Part shown: positions 52,001 through 59,864 of the stretch, one piece after another
Position numbering within the stretch: the stretch's first letter is position 1
How the letters are laid out: each line of letters begins with the position of its first letter
Source: Verrucomicrobiota bacterium
Lineage (GTDB): Bacteria; Verrucomicrobiota; Verrucomicrobiia; Limisphaerales; J093
DNA: 64,000 nt
NCBI GenBank assembly: GCA_012517065.1
Contig: JAAYVR010000123.1
Location: forward strand, 21,565 to 85,564
Direction: 5' to 3'
Made by a program: the position numbers and the translations under genes
The notes under the pieces: model-generated
The model's database searches: none
The model's input: only the letters and a program-made list of their open reading frames with translations
Told to the model about the DNA's origin: nothing

Positions 52001-52866
52001 TCGAGTTCGCCGTTCTCGTTGAGCATATCTGCCACGAAATGAACCTGTCCCGGCTGTTTGACGCCGTGCAGCTCTATGTCGAGGGCGATTTCCGTTCTTC
52101 TTGTTGAAGTGCGAACAAACACGTCGCTCACGTGGGCATCGGAGGAACGAGCTTCCATGAACACGCTGCCGGTCAAGCCGCGGGCTCTCAGCGAAGCAGC
52201 CGAATAAGTGATGTTGCTGCTCAGGGCGTTTTGCCAGAAAGTTCCGACCTGCTCGGGATCGGCAATGGCCGCCACCAGCACACGAACGTCTGCTGTCCGG
52301 CCGGGCGTTGCAGCTGGCGTGATGTCCACCGAACCCCACGGCCATTCAATCTTCCCGCACTCGGTGCCGTTCACATAAACAATCGCATCTGTGCATACGC
52401 GGTCAAACCGCAAGCTGATCACCCTGCCTTGCCATTCGGCGGGAATTGGCACCAGCCTTTGGTACCATGCGCGTGGGACCTTGGTTCCGTCGTAACGATC
52501 CCACTGCGGGCCGCGGCCGAGCGCAACGAAGTCCGCTGATCTGCCGCGCGAGTTTTGCCAACTACCGGGCACCTTGATATACGCACATGCTGCCTGGACA
52601 AACTCAGCGCTTTCTTCAGATACGGGCATGAAACGCCAGACACCGTCCAGGGAGATTTGCGATCGTTTTGCATTTACAGCGACGATGTTCGCCTTGTCCC
52701 AGTTCAGGCTCGTGCCAATCGCAAGCTCGGCGTCGGCCGATTGATTCCTTGCCTCCGACTTGGGTGGAACAGTCGGATGCGGATTCGTCGGGACCGAAGT
52801 CTGCGCCGCGGCGAGGCTGAGGCAAAGGAAGGCAAAAACCTGCGTTGACCAGCCATGCACACTCAT
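49054..52866 (-). CDS. Large exported GH2-family protein lacking the usual acid/base residue
   Basis: This 1270-residue protein has a signal peptide (MSVHGWSTQVFAFLCLSLAA) and a GH2 layout: sugar-binding sandwich (ISLDGVWRFMPV, then WYQRLVPIPAEWQGR), Ig-like domain and TIM barrel. The nucleophile glutamate is kept (E559 in PISMVEFGTP). Where GH2 enzymes have Asn-Glu, this one has Asn466-Phe467 in VVMWIAGFNFFN, so the acid/base is missing. The C-terminal 450 residues contain two segments that look like ThuA/glutamine-amidotransferase-type Rossmann domains (GGRALICAHDPEW and GGRAFFLPFTQKNGW), which is uncommon. It may be a binding protein or an enzyme with a changed mechanism. Confidence 0.85.
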   Translation of the reverse strand: MSVHGWSTQVFAFLCLSLAAAQTSVPTNPHPTVPPKSEARNQSADAELAIGTSLNWDKANIVAVNAKRSQISLDGVWRFMPVSEESAEFVQAACAYIKVPGSWQNSRGRSADFVALGRGPQWDRYDGTKVPRAWYQRLVPIPAEWQGRVISLRFDRVCTDAIVYVNGTECGKIEWPWGSVDITPAATPGRTADVRVLVAAIADPEQVGTFWQNALSSNITYSAASLRARGLTGSVFMEARSSDAHVSDVFVRTSTRRTEIALDIELHGVKQPGQVHFVADMLNENGELEKSFVADAPVVANETQTVTVTWPWTNPRLWDVGQPNLYTLRLAAKGPGIDDEYNQQFGFREFWIEGRQFYLNGTVVHLRQPCFYYGPRMQVGDIFSEMGSENVDARGDSGDSGRNLTEADRTGYLVAQYVLNANKYMMAPGGRLVWDRNRQRAFERAAVWMRHYRNHPSVVMWIAGFNFFNSAEDADPRHIGRTGWGQNDARWQRLMAAAKDMFDGLRKLDPTRVYYSHAGAYTGDIYTMNCYLNLIPLQEREEWLSAWAENGEMPISMVEFGTPMDCTFRRGRHGFESNITSEPLLTEFAAIYFGADAYTAEEPKYREFLHDLFRGGMLYGSSENRLDEYANNHKIQQLFRVNTWRSWRAAGLPGGLRTWSWMQDALKEVNGPTMAWIAGPPGAYTAKDHHFSSGQKIEKQLVLINDTRQPQSFTADWIATAGNKEIGRGRIEGSLAISEIRFVPFQFIAADVETGGKADGQITLTATVGKTTHHDAFAFRVFGDDIAGAGEIAVVDPKGLTSRMLTQLGYQLVPWNGGTARLVVIGRNALEDNPATAATLEPYVRAGGRALICAHDPEWITRALGWRVCPKVARRVFPVPSVAFNSPLDVALDADDLRDWTGTSTLIEAYPEYAGDYLRGNERDQPYAGWHWGNRGGVSSAAIEKPHRSGWRPLFECEFDLAYTPLMELDYGRGRLIVCTLDLEDHVTEDPAARRVAARVVDYALHAPLSPRVDRVVYIGGASGAPWLDKIGVNYQRSTTLDPNAALLLIGPDAGGQAGSALDDAALTSYLERGGRAFFLPFTQKNGWLGTTFERAGARFAGSLSVPMWREAAGLSASDLRWRCYMDNPPWVLSGGADIGADGLIGRKNTGKGVAIFCQIDPECFGADEKTYFRYTRWRATRAVAQLLANLGASFTVDRRVFSPAAFSGKLGWSVGPNGDRSGPQATGPRPGSETPPNPEPEFSLIRQYYHPDYRTDFPMGDNPYRYYRW

Positions 52867-52923
52867 GTTTTTAGCCAAGACGAACATGTTCGCTTTACTT
52901 CCGCAATAACAAGTCGATTGCGG

Positions 52924-52935
52924 CGCCTTCAGGCG
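52924..52935. repeat. CGCCTTCAGGCG hairpin
   Basis: A short stem (CGCC/GGCG with TTCA loop) in the leader region upstream of the GH2 gene. It is the reverse complement of the core at 31861-31872. Confidence 0.3.
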
Positions 52936-53054
52936 GGAGAGTTTCATGCGACCAAATACATCGTCAGTTCCTGCGGTTTAGCGCGAGTTGCGGGGATTTG
53001 CCTCGGGCGCGAGAATCTTGCACAATTACCGGACCGACTGATATCTGACTTGAA

Positions 53055-53696
53055 ATGAAACTGGCCTTGACGTTGTCACTTGCAGCAGGTTTGTTGGTCC
53101 ACGGACCTTGTGCGCTCAGTGAGACGATTTTCCAAACCGACTTTGAAAGCTCGCCCATCGACAAGCTGCCACCGGAGTTCACGCCCGTCGAAGGCAACTT
53201 CGTGGTTCGCCAACAAGACGGAAACAGGTTCATCGAATCGCCTGATGCGCCCGTGGACAGTTACATCCTGTTGTTCGGGCCTGCGACGAACGACAACGTT
53301 TCTGTTTCAGCTCGTGTTTTCGGCACCGCAAAAGGACGTCGATATCCGACATTCGCCATTGGCTTGAATGGCGCGGCTGGCTACCGATTGCAAGTGAGCC
53401 CGGGACGGAAAGAAATTGGACTGCACAAAGGAGACCAAGTCAAAGTCAGTGCCCAGTTTGATTGGAAGCCTGGCGAATGGCTGTGGCTGCGACTCGAAAT
53501 CGCAAGAGTGAAGGACAACACATGGCGCGTTAGGGGCAAAGCATGGTTGGACGGGACCACTGAACCCGAATCATGGGCGCTCAGTATCGAAGACAATGCG
53601 CCGCCCAAGAGTGGGCGTGCGGTCATTCTTGCATGCCCAATAGCCGGTACACCGGTGCGGTTCGATGACCTCAAATTGGACAGAATTGGACCGTAG
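53055..53696 (+). CDS. Small exported beta-sandwich protein
   Basis: This 213-residue protein has a signal peptide (MKLALTLSLAAGLLVHGPCA). The remainder is predicted strands: ETIFQTDFESSPIDKLPPEF, then NVSVSARVFGTAKG, GYRLQVSPGRKEIGLHKGDQ and VRFDDLKLDRI at the end. The shape resembles exported LamG/DUF1080-like jelly-roll domains that bind carbohydrates, but no catalytic motif is visible. The gene is divergent from the GH2 gene, so both might share a regulatory region. The function is unknown. Confidence 0.7.
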   Translation: MKLALTLSLAAGLLVHGPCALSETIFQTDFESSPIDKLPPEFTPVEGNFVVRQQDGNRFIESPDAPVDSYILLFGPATNDNVSVSARVFGTAKGRRYPTFAIGLNGAAGYRLQVSPGRKEIGLHKGDQVKVSAQFDWKPGEWLWLRLEIARVKDNTWRVRGKAWLDGTTEPESWALSIEDNAPPKSGRAVILACPIAGTPVRFDDLKLDRIGP

Positions 53697-53739
53697 GGTT
53701 GGTCTGTGACCTGAAGTGGCTGGGCCTCGGACCGAAGTG

Positions 53740-53809
53740 TTAACCCGGAAACCCCGCTGGCTTAAACGCGTGTGTTTATCCGGGTGTGGCTGGTGAGATT
53801 CGCGGGTTA
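53740..53809 (+). repeat. Hairpin repeat module A variant
   Basis: Left arm TTAACCCGGAAACCCCGC and right arm GGTGAGATTCGCGGGTTA flank a core with a GTGTTTATCCGGGTGT segment, unlike the GGGTGTCTT core of the main type. It lies between convergent genes. The last three bases (TTA, 53807-53809) are the TAA stop of the ABC permease. Confidence 0.7.
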
Positions 53810-55366
53810 GCGCGGGCGTTTTTCAAACAGGACACGCCAATCGCTCAACAAACGCGTTAACGAGAATATGATGAAAGCCTGGTCCGTGATAATTCGGAAA
53901 CCGCCCCAACAGCAGAACACCGACGGAATAACCTGAGTGAAAACAATTGCGCGGACTGCAGCGGCGCCTGGTTTGCCGGTACTCAATGCAGATGATGTTG
54001 CGAAACAGGCGATCGTGATCAGGTCCGCCCAAAAGATGCCGATCTGAGCCGGTCCGAGAATGAGGCCCAGCGGATCGGTCATTGTCACTCCGCCGGTGTG
54101 ATGCGCAAAGAACACGATCCAAGCTGCGATGGAGACGATCGCGTGCACTGCCACGGGCGCAAGCCAAAGACGCAGCGTTTCTCTGAACAGGGCGGAGAGA
54201 ATTTTTGCTTGGGTTAGAGGCGTGGTTACGATCGTTTCCCAGAACTTTTCGTGCGTGATTGCGGCGGCGTCGTGGGCCATCTGCGAGGCGAGGCCGATGC
54301 GGATGCCGATCCCGAGCAATGCAGCAACTGCCAATCCGGCGCTGCCGACTATTTCGATCGGCCAGTCCCATAACATTGTGCATCCCATCAAGCTGGCATA
54401 GAGGAATCCCATCAGGCCTGTTGCAATCAACAGGCCGCGGCTTGCGGGCGGGCGGGCAAACAATGCGGTGGCGGGGTTCTTCCCGTCGGGTATTGGTTGC
54501 CATTTCTTGCTTTGCGCCGGGAGACTGGCCGGAGTCGTTTTGGGGTACAGCAATTGCGAGGCAGTTCGCGAAAAGAGGCCCGTCCGTTTTTCTTCCACTA
54601 TCTGGTGCAATGACCTCGGCGTTGCCCAGGAAGCCAGAACAACTCCGCAGATCGCCCACCAGACCCCCATTGAAACTGACAGCCAGAAATGGCCCGTGCT
54701 GAGTCGGTAAGCCGGGCCAACGCACTTGAAGTAACAGTAGAGTGGGCTTAGGGCATAGGTGTGTTTACTCGAGGATGCCGGGCCAAAAAACTCGAAAAAC
54801 CCGCCAGCAGCAATTGGACCGCCAGCCAAAATAAGGAGACCGGCTATCGCCCAAAAAAAGGCGCTTCGCCCGGATGGTGTCATTGCCGACACCGCAAGCC
54901 CAAGACAAAGAGAGAACAACAGATTCGAGACAAGCACGATTCCCATTCGCCAAAAGTCGCTTCCGCCGACGCCCCCCATCGGTATTGCAAGACTCAGAAT
55001 TGGCAGCACCGCCAGCAAAGAATAGAGAGGTTTCAATCCCATGGCAGTGAGCTTGCCCAGCACCACGTCAATCCCGCGCAAGTCTGTCAGAAAGAGAAGT
55101 CCGAGTGTTCCTTGGCGCCTTTCATCGGTGATGCATTCGGCCGTGGTTCTGGCACCTTCGAGCAGACACAGAACAAGCAGCAAACCTGAAAGTACATCAA
55201 AGAACGGCCTGCCCGCGCCCGAAGGGGACGGCCCAAATGAAGCGATCCCCATTATGAGTCCACCGAGACAAACAACGCCGCCAACATACATTGCGCGGTA
55301 CCTGTATGTCTTTGGGTTTCGGGCTGAGACCCGGAGCTCGCGCTCGATGACAGGCGCCAGAATCAT
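53807..55366 (-). CDS. ABC-2-type permease-like membrane protein
   Basis: This 519-residue protein has at least ten membrane helices and opens with MILAPVIERELRVSARNPKT, the usual N-terminus of ABC-2 transporter permeases. The first half shows YVGGVVCLGGLIMGIAS, then a segment with EGARTTAECITDERRQGTLG that is typical of the family's coupling region. No ATPase gene is adjacent, so its partner is elsewhere. The stop codon lies at the end of a hairpin repeat. ATG 55366 is chosen. It is divergent from the ThuA-like gene. Confidence 0.82.
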   Translation of the reverse strand: MILAPVIERELRVSARNPKTYRYRAMYVGGVVCLGGLIMGIASFGPSPSGAGRPFFDVLSGLLLVLCLLEGARTTAECITDERRQGTLGLLFLTDLRGIDVVLGKLTAMGLKPLYSLLAVLPILSLAIPMGGVGGSDFWRMGIVLVSNLLFSLCLGLAVSAMTPSGRSAFFWAIAGLLILAGGPIAAGGFFEFFGPASSSKHTYALSPLYCYFKCVGPAYRLSTGHFWLSVSMGVWWAICGVVLASWATPRSLHQIVEEKRTGLFSRTASQLLYPKTTPASLPAQSKKWQPIPDGKNPATALFARPPASRGLLIATGLMGFLYASLMGCTMLWDWPIEIVGSAGLAVAALLGIGIRIGLASQMAHDAAAITHEKFWETIVTTPLTQAKILSALFRETLRLWLAPVAVHAIVSIAAWIVFFAHHTGGVTMTDPLGLILGPAQIGIFWADLITIACFATSSALSTGKPGAAAVRAIVFTQVIPSVFCCWGGFRIITDQAFIIFSLTRLLSDWRVLFEKRPR

Positions 55367-55489
55367 GTTTGTCCCGCAGATGAACGGAATCGGACACGGC
55401 ACTAATTGATGTCTGCGCGCATTGCAAGGAGATTTGTTCAGTCGATCCAGCGCTTGTCATACTTCGATGAATTGCGGAAGCTGTTGTTG

Positions 55490-56242
55490 ATGCGTGCAGT
55501 TGTCTTGTGGCTGTTAATTGTGGTTCCGTTCATCTGCCATGGCGGCGATGGGGTTTTGATTGTTGCGGACGAGTTCCCGGCGATGGAAGTTCTGGCTCGA
55601 GAGTTGAAAGAAGAGCAGGGGATCGACAGCAGGATCATCAAGCAAGTAGAAATGCCGTCTGTGTTGCAGGCGTACCGTTCTGTTATCGTGTATATCCACG
55701 GGAAACTGATGCCGAGCGTTGAGCGCGCCTGTATCGACTATGCAAACGGAGGCGGGCGTTTGCTGGTGTTGCATCATTCGATTAGTTCCGGCAAACGCAC
55801 GAATGAAGTTTGGTTTGATTTTCTTGGGGTCAAGCTTGCCGAAGGTGAGGCGAGCCGCGGTGGTTACAAGTGGATTGAACCCGTGACGTACCAGGTTGTG
55901 AAGCTGGCCGATCACTTCATCACGACGAACAAAGTGTTGTGGCCGGAGATGGTGGATTATTCCACCGAACAGAGTCAAAACAAGGGGCATCGTTTGTCCG
56001 GATTTACACTTCGAGATTCTGAGGTTTACTTAAACCATCAGTTGTCCGGGAAGAAAACCTTTCTGCTTGGATTCAAGTATAAGGACTCAGATGGGACGGT
56101 TTGGATGCAGAACACTGCAGGGTGGTATCAGGCTGCTGGCAAAGGTGTGGTGTTCTACTTTCAACCTGGTCACAGCCCCGCCGATTTCGAGAATCCGACT
56201 TTTGCACGCCTGCTGCTCAACACAATAATATGGCGGCCGTGA
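55490..56242 (+). CDS. Exported ThuA/glutamine-amidotransferase-like protein
   Basis: This 250-residue protein has a signal peptide (MRAVVLWLLIVVPFICHGGD) and a ThuA-like Rossmann fold. VLIVADEFPAMEVLAREL opens the domain, YRSVIVYIHGKL and YANGGGRLLVLHHSISSG follow, and the end reads GWYQAAGKGVVFYFQPGHS. ThuA domains often occur in exported proteins next to Gfo/Idh/MocA oxidoreductases in planctomycetes and verrucomicrobia, where they are thought to act on sugars. No catalytic triad of class I amidotransferases is evident. The upstream in-frame ATGs (55406 and 55409) would hide the signal peptide. Confidence 0.75.
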   Translation: MRAVVLWLLIVVPFICHGGDGVLIVADEFPAMEVLARELKEEQGIDSRIIKQVEMPSVLQAYRSVIVYIHGKLMPSVERACIDYANGGGRLLVLHHSISSGKRTNEVWFDFLGVKLAEGEASRGGYKWIEPVTYQVVKLADHFITTNKVLWPEMVDYSTEQSQNKGHRLSGFTLRDSEVYLNHQLSGKKTFLLGFKYKDSDGTVWMQNTAGWYQAAGKGVVFYFQPGHSPADFENPTFARLLLNTIIWRP

Positions 56243-56312
56243 CGGCTTTTGACCGGGAACTCTCGCCGGGCTGGAGGCATGGGTGTATCCGGGATGGCGG
56301 CCGGTGAGGTTC
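56243..56312 (+). repeat. Hairpin repeat module A variant, diverged
   Basis: The sequence contains CCGGGAACTCTCGCCGG, a GGGTGTATCCGGGAT core and GCCGGTGAGGTTC, matching the variant at 53740 more than the main type. It follows the ThuA-like stop directly, but the stop is not inside it. Confidence 0.5.
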
Positions 56313-56360
56313 AGAAGCCAACCTGTTTGCGCCTTGCAATGGGGGCCGTGACAGTGTCGA

Positions 56361-56882
56361 ATGGAGGCCAAGATGCAGCCTGAAACCTACCAGAGAATCG
56401 CCATGGTGGCCGCAGTGGTGTACATCATCGACCGGCTTACCAAACTGCTGGTTATGCACTTGCTCGGGTACGCGGACCAGTACGTGGTGCTCGATGGTTT
56501 TTTCAAGTTTGTGCATTGGGGAAACACGGGGGCAGCATGGAGTATGTTTTATGGCAACAATGGTCTGCTTGCATTCATTTCCGTGTTGGCACTGATCGTC
56601 TTGCTGTTTACAGCGCGCGATTTCGACATGCGACCTCTTCTTGCGCGGCTTGCTTTTGGCCTGATCATTGGCGGTATTCTTGGTAATCTTACGGACCGGA
56701 TTCGGTACGGTCATGTTGTTGATTTCATCCGGTTCTATCTGTACCAACGCGGTGGCGATGAAATTGGGTTTCCGGCGTTCAACGTCGCCGATGCCGCAAT
56801 ATGCATCGGGGTTTTCTTTCTCCTGATAGTTGGTCGGCGCCACGCCGCAAAGTCCGCGCCCGCTGGTTCCACGCTGAATTGA
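56361..56882 (+). CDS. lspA: Lipoprotein signal peptidase (signal peptidase II)
   Basis: This 173-residue membrane protease removes signal peptides from prolipoproteins. It has four membrane helices, WGNTGAAWSMF, and the catalytic aspartates D121 (GNLTDRIRYGHVVDF) and D144 (FPAFNVADAAICIG). Start is ATG 56361, with ATG 56373 as an alternative. The stop overlaps the TTG of miaA, so the two are probably translated together. Confidence 0.95.
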   Translation: MEAKMQPETYQRIAMVAAVVYIIDRLTKLLVMHLLGYADQYVVLDGFFKFVHWGNTGAAWSMFYGNNGLLAFISVLALIVLLFTARDFDMRPLLARLAFGLIIGGILGNLTDRIRYGHVVDFIRFYLYQRGGDEIGFPAFNVADAAICIGVFFLLIVGRRHAAKSAPAGSTLN

Positions 56883-57829
56883 ACGCAAGGCTGATTCCAT
56901 CGATTCTGATCGCCGGTCCCACAGCGTCCGGAAAGACAGATGTTGCGATCGAGCTGGCTGTCCGCGTTGGCGGAGAGATAATCAGCGTGGATTCAATGCA
57001 GGTTTACCGTGGGCTCGACATAGGGACGGCCAAACCGACCGCCGATCAACGCCGCCGAGTCACTCATCATTTGATTGATATCGTGGACATTACCGAGCCG
57101 TTTGATGCCGCGCGTTATCTGCAGTGTGCGTCTGAAGCGATCGAGATTGTACGTGCCCGTGGCCGCCTGCCAATCCTGTGCGGCGGCACAGGCTTGTATT
57201 TCAAGGCTTTGATCCACGGTGTCGGTAATGCACCGCCCCCGCACCCGGTCTTGCGGGCAGAACTCGAGTCAATGCCGCTTCCAAGACTGCTCGAGGAACT
57301 CGCGAAGCGTGACCCGAAGACATTCGAGAACATCGACCGTCACAACCGCAGGCGCGTCGTGAGAGCATTGGAAGTGGTTATTCTGACTGGAAAATCATTT
57401 TCCGAGCAACGCGCGCTTTGGCCAATCGGTCGGCCTCTGCCACCGATGCCTACAGAAGCACCGTTGTTCGGCATCAAACGCGAGCCCGGCGACCTCAAAG
57501 CCCGCATCAATGCCAGAACAGAACAAATGTTTGCCAATGGTCTTGTCGAGGAAACCCGGCGGTTGCTGGGCATGGGACTCGCCGACAACAAGACGGCAAT
57601 GCAAGCATTGGGTTATCGGCAGGTCGCCGAGTATTTGCGTGGCGAAAGGTCTTTGGAAGAAACGATTGCTCTCGTGAAAGTGCGGACATGGCAATTTGCG
57701 CGGCGTCAGATGACATGGTTCAAGCATCAACTGCCGGTGGTCTGGGTTCCGGTAGGTGCGGACGAACCGCCGGCACACATTGCTACGAGGATTTTGGATT
57801 TGCGGCACAGAGTTGCTTTGCGTCGGTGA
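56879..57829 (+). CDS. miaA: tRNA dimethylallyltransferase
   Basis: This 316-residue enzyme adds a dimethylallyl group to A37 of tRNAs that read UNN codons. It has the Walker A motif LIAGPTASGKTDVA, VDSMQVYRGLDIGTAKPT, THHLIDIVDITEPFDAARY and LPILCGGTGLYFKAL, followed by HNRRRVVRALEV. I take TTG 56879, which overlaps the lspA stop as TTGA. The upstream ATG at 56801 would extend the protein 26 residues into lspA coding sequence, well beyond the normal start of this family. Confidence 0.93.
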   Translation: MNARLIPSILIAGPTASGKTDVAIELAVRVGGEIISVDSMQVYRGLDIGTAKPTADQRRRVTHHLIDIVDITEPFDAARYLQCASEAIEIVRARGRLPILCGGTGLYFKALIHGVGNAPPPHPVLRAELESMPLPRLLEELAKRDPKTFENIDRHNRRRVVRALEVVILTGKSFSEQRALWPIGRPLPPMPTEAPLFGIKREPGDLKARINARTEQMFANGLVEETRRLLGMGLADNKTAMQALGYRQVAEYLRGERSLEETIALVKVRTWQFARRQMTWFKHQLPVVWVPVGADEPPAHIATRILDLRHRVALRR

Positions 57830-57923
57830 TTACGAATGCTTGGAGAGTTCAAGTTTGTGCTGCATTCCGATCACTCTTGACTGGTAACAGTGCGGGCGCG
57901 CGCCTATTCTCGTGGTGCATTTT

Positions 57924-58946
57924 ATGAGTGATGACGCTCGTGTGCCTGCTAGTCGCTGGTGGTTTTTGGTGCCGTTTGTTTTGGGCGATCTGGTAATGCT
58001 GACCGCCGCCACTCTGATTTATATGCGGGCTGGACGGCCCATGAACGTGGTTGAGACCACCACGTTTAGCGCGTGTGTGTGTTGCGGTGCGTTGCTTGGG
58101 GTTTGGCCGTTTGTCCTGAGGAACAAAGCTGCCCTGAAAGCATACGAAATCAACGAACTCAGCACTACGCTGTCCCAAATCCAGCGGTCAGAGGAGGTGG
58201 CTCAATGCATCGCCAACGCGACGGGACAGTGGCACGCTGTGCATGAACAGGCCGCGGCCACGTTGGCTGCCGCGCGCGAGATTGCCGAAAGCATGGCGAA
58301 CACACAAAAGGAATTCCGTGCTCTTTTCGACCGCGCAGCAGATACGGATCGCAACAACCTTCGCCTCGAGGTCAACAAGCTGCGGCGAGCGGAGGCGGAC
58401 TGGTTGCACGTGCTGGTGCGCATCATGGACCATGTCTATGCGTTGTACGCTGCGGGTGTTCGTTCAGGGCAACGCGCTCTGATTGAACAGTTCGCCAATT
58501 TCCAAAACGCTTGCCGCGATGCCGCACGCAGAGTTGGGCTGGTACCCGTTTTGGCGGCGCCCGGTGAGACGTTCAACCCGGAAATACACCAGCTAATGAA
58601 CCCGAACGATCCAGTTCCGGCCAATGCGATCGTGTCGGAAATGTTGGCCACTGGTTATGCGTACCAGGGACAGCTCATTCGCCGTGCGCTTGTGGTTTTG
58701 CAGGCGGCGCAGGCTGCGGGGGTGACACGCACTGATGTGATCGAGAGCTTCAGTAGCTCGGCTGCGACTGGAGGACAGACTTCGGAGGCTGCGCCTGGTG
58801 GTACAGATGCCGGGAACGCCCCTCAGGAAAGTCTTGAGAAGGAGACTCCTCTCGGCGACCAGCAGGGTACAATTACATCATTCCCGCCGACACAGGACTC
58901 TGACGCGCCACAAACGGACAAGGAAAATCAACAGGAGAATCAGTAG
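57924..58946 (+). CDS. Membrane-anchored GrpE-like protein
   Basis: This 340-residue protein has two N-terminal membrane helices (FLVPFVLGDLVMLTAATLIY and a second at about residues 47-65). A long helical/coiled-coil region follows (about 70-210), and then a C-terminal segment that resembles the GrpE wing: FNPEIHQLMNP, then a proline-rich spacer, MLATGYAYQGQLIRRALVVL (about residues 217-260). This matches the FDPxxHEA...GYxLxGRxIRxAxV pattern of the DnaK exchange factor GrpE. The tail after 265 is low-complexity. The GrpE assignment is by motif only. It follows miaA by 94 bases. A gene for DnaK is not in view. Confidence 0.65.
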   Translation: MSDDARVPASRWWFLVPFVLGDLVMLTAATLIYMRAGRPMNVVETTTFSACVCCGALLGVWPFVLRNKAALKAYEINELSTTLSQIQRSEEVAQCIANATGQWHAVHEQAAATLAAAREIAESMANTQKEFRALFDRAADTDRNNLRLEVNKLRRAEADWLHVLVRIMDHVYALYAAGVRSGQRALIEQFANFQNACRDAARRVGLVPVLAAPGETFNPEIHQLMNPNDPVPANAIVSEMLATGYAYQGQLIRRALVVLQAAQAAGVTRTDVIESFSSSAATGGQTSEAAPGGTDAGNAPQESLEKETPLGDQQGTITSFPPTQDSDAPQTDKENQQENQ

Positions 58947-58982
58947 GGCGCCGCTTTGCCGGGGCAAATCTATTTCCGCAGC

Positions 58983-59756
58983 TCAGAGCAATCGCGCAGT
59001 TGCTCCGCCATCCACAACAAGGACTGTTCCAGTGATGTAACTTCCGGCGTCGCTTGCAAGAAGCAGAGCGGCAGGCGCCAACTCAGAGGGCATGCCCCAC
59101 CGGCAAATTGCAGTTCGCTTGGCGAACGTCTCTTGTTGTTCCTTGGACAGGAGCGACATTGGCATGTCGGTCGCGAACGGTCCCGGCGCAAGACAGTTGA
59201 CCGTGATTCCGTAAGGCCCAAAGTAAAGTGCGTTCGCTTTGAGCATTCCGTTCAAGGCGGACTTGGTCGCGCTGTAGGCGACACGGTCGGGTGTGCTTGC
59301 GAAAGCCATGATTGAGGAAGTGTAGATGATTCTGCCCCAGCGCCGTTCTTTCATGCCTTGTGCCAGCGCACGCGTGAGAACCATGGCGCTTGTAACATTC
59401 AACTCGAACAGCGCGTCCCAGTCTTCATCGCGGATTGCGTCTGCCGGCTTTGGGATGTTCCAACCGGCGTTGCAGACGAGAATATCGATTTTGCCCAGAC
59501 GCGCCACAGCCTCGCGCGCGAGCCGCTCTGTTTCTTTGCGTTTGCCAACGTCCGCCACAATGGGTTCAACGTGGGCGCCGGTTTCAGATGTAATCTCCGC
59601 TGCAGATGAGTTGGCTTGGGACTCGTTCCGGCCGCAAATTGCAACAGCAGCGCCGGCCTGGGCGAAAATGCGTGCCATGGCCTTGCCCAAGCCTCGAGTG
59701 CCACCGGTAATCAGCGCGGCACGTCCTCGCAAATCAAACGGTGTGTTTTCGTACAT
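58983..59756 (-). CDS. Short-chain dehydrogenase/reductase (SDR)
   Basis: This 257-residue NAD(P)-dependent enzyme has the cofactor motif ALITGGTRGLGKAMA, the NAG motif (LVCNAGWN) and the catalytic Ser-Tyr-Lys set (YTSSIM... VAYSATKSALN), with the SDR tail YITGTVLVVDGG. The arrangement fits the classical SDR group of 3-oxoacyl or gluconate-type reductases. Substrate cannot be read from the sequence. The Tat-signal TIM-barrel gene upstream on the same strand may be co-transcribed (108-base gap). Confidence 0.92.
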   Translation of the reverse strand: MYENTPFDLRGRAALITGGTRGLGKAMARIFAQAGAAVAICGRNESQANSSAAEITSETGAHVEPIVADVGKRKETERLAREAVARLGKIDILVCNAGWNIPKPADAIRDEDWDALFELNVTSAMVLTRALAQGMKERRWGRIIYTSSIMAFASTPDRVAYSATKSALNGMLKANALYFGPYGITVNCLAPGPFATDMPMSLLSKEQQETFAKRTAICRWGMPSELAPAALLLASDAGSYITGTVLVVDGGATARLL

Positions 59757-59864
59757 GGTTGGGACGAACTCAACGAACCAGACTTCAGGGGTGGTCCGGC
59801 CAATTCATTGCCGTAGCCTTCAGGGCCAACTGGCCTCGCATGACCAAGGCTTTGAGCCGGGTGT

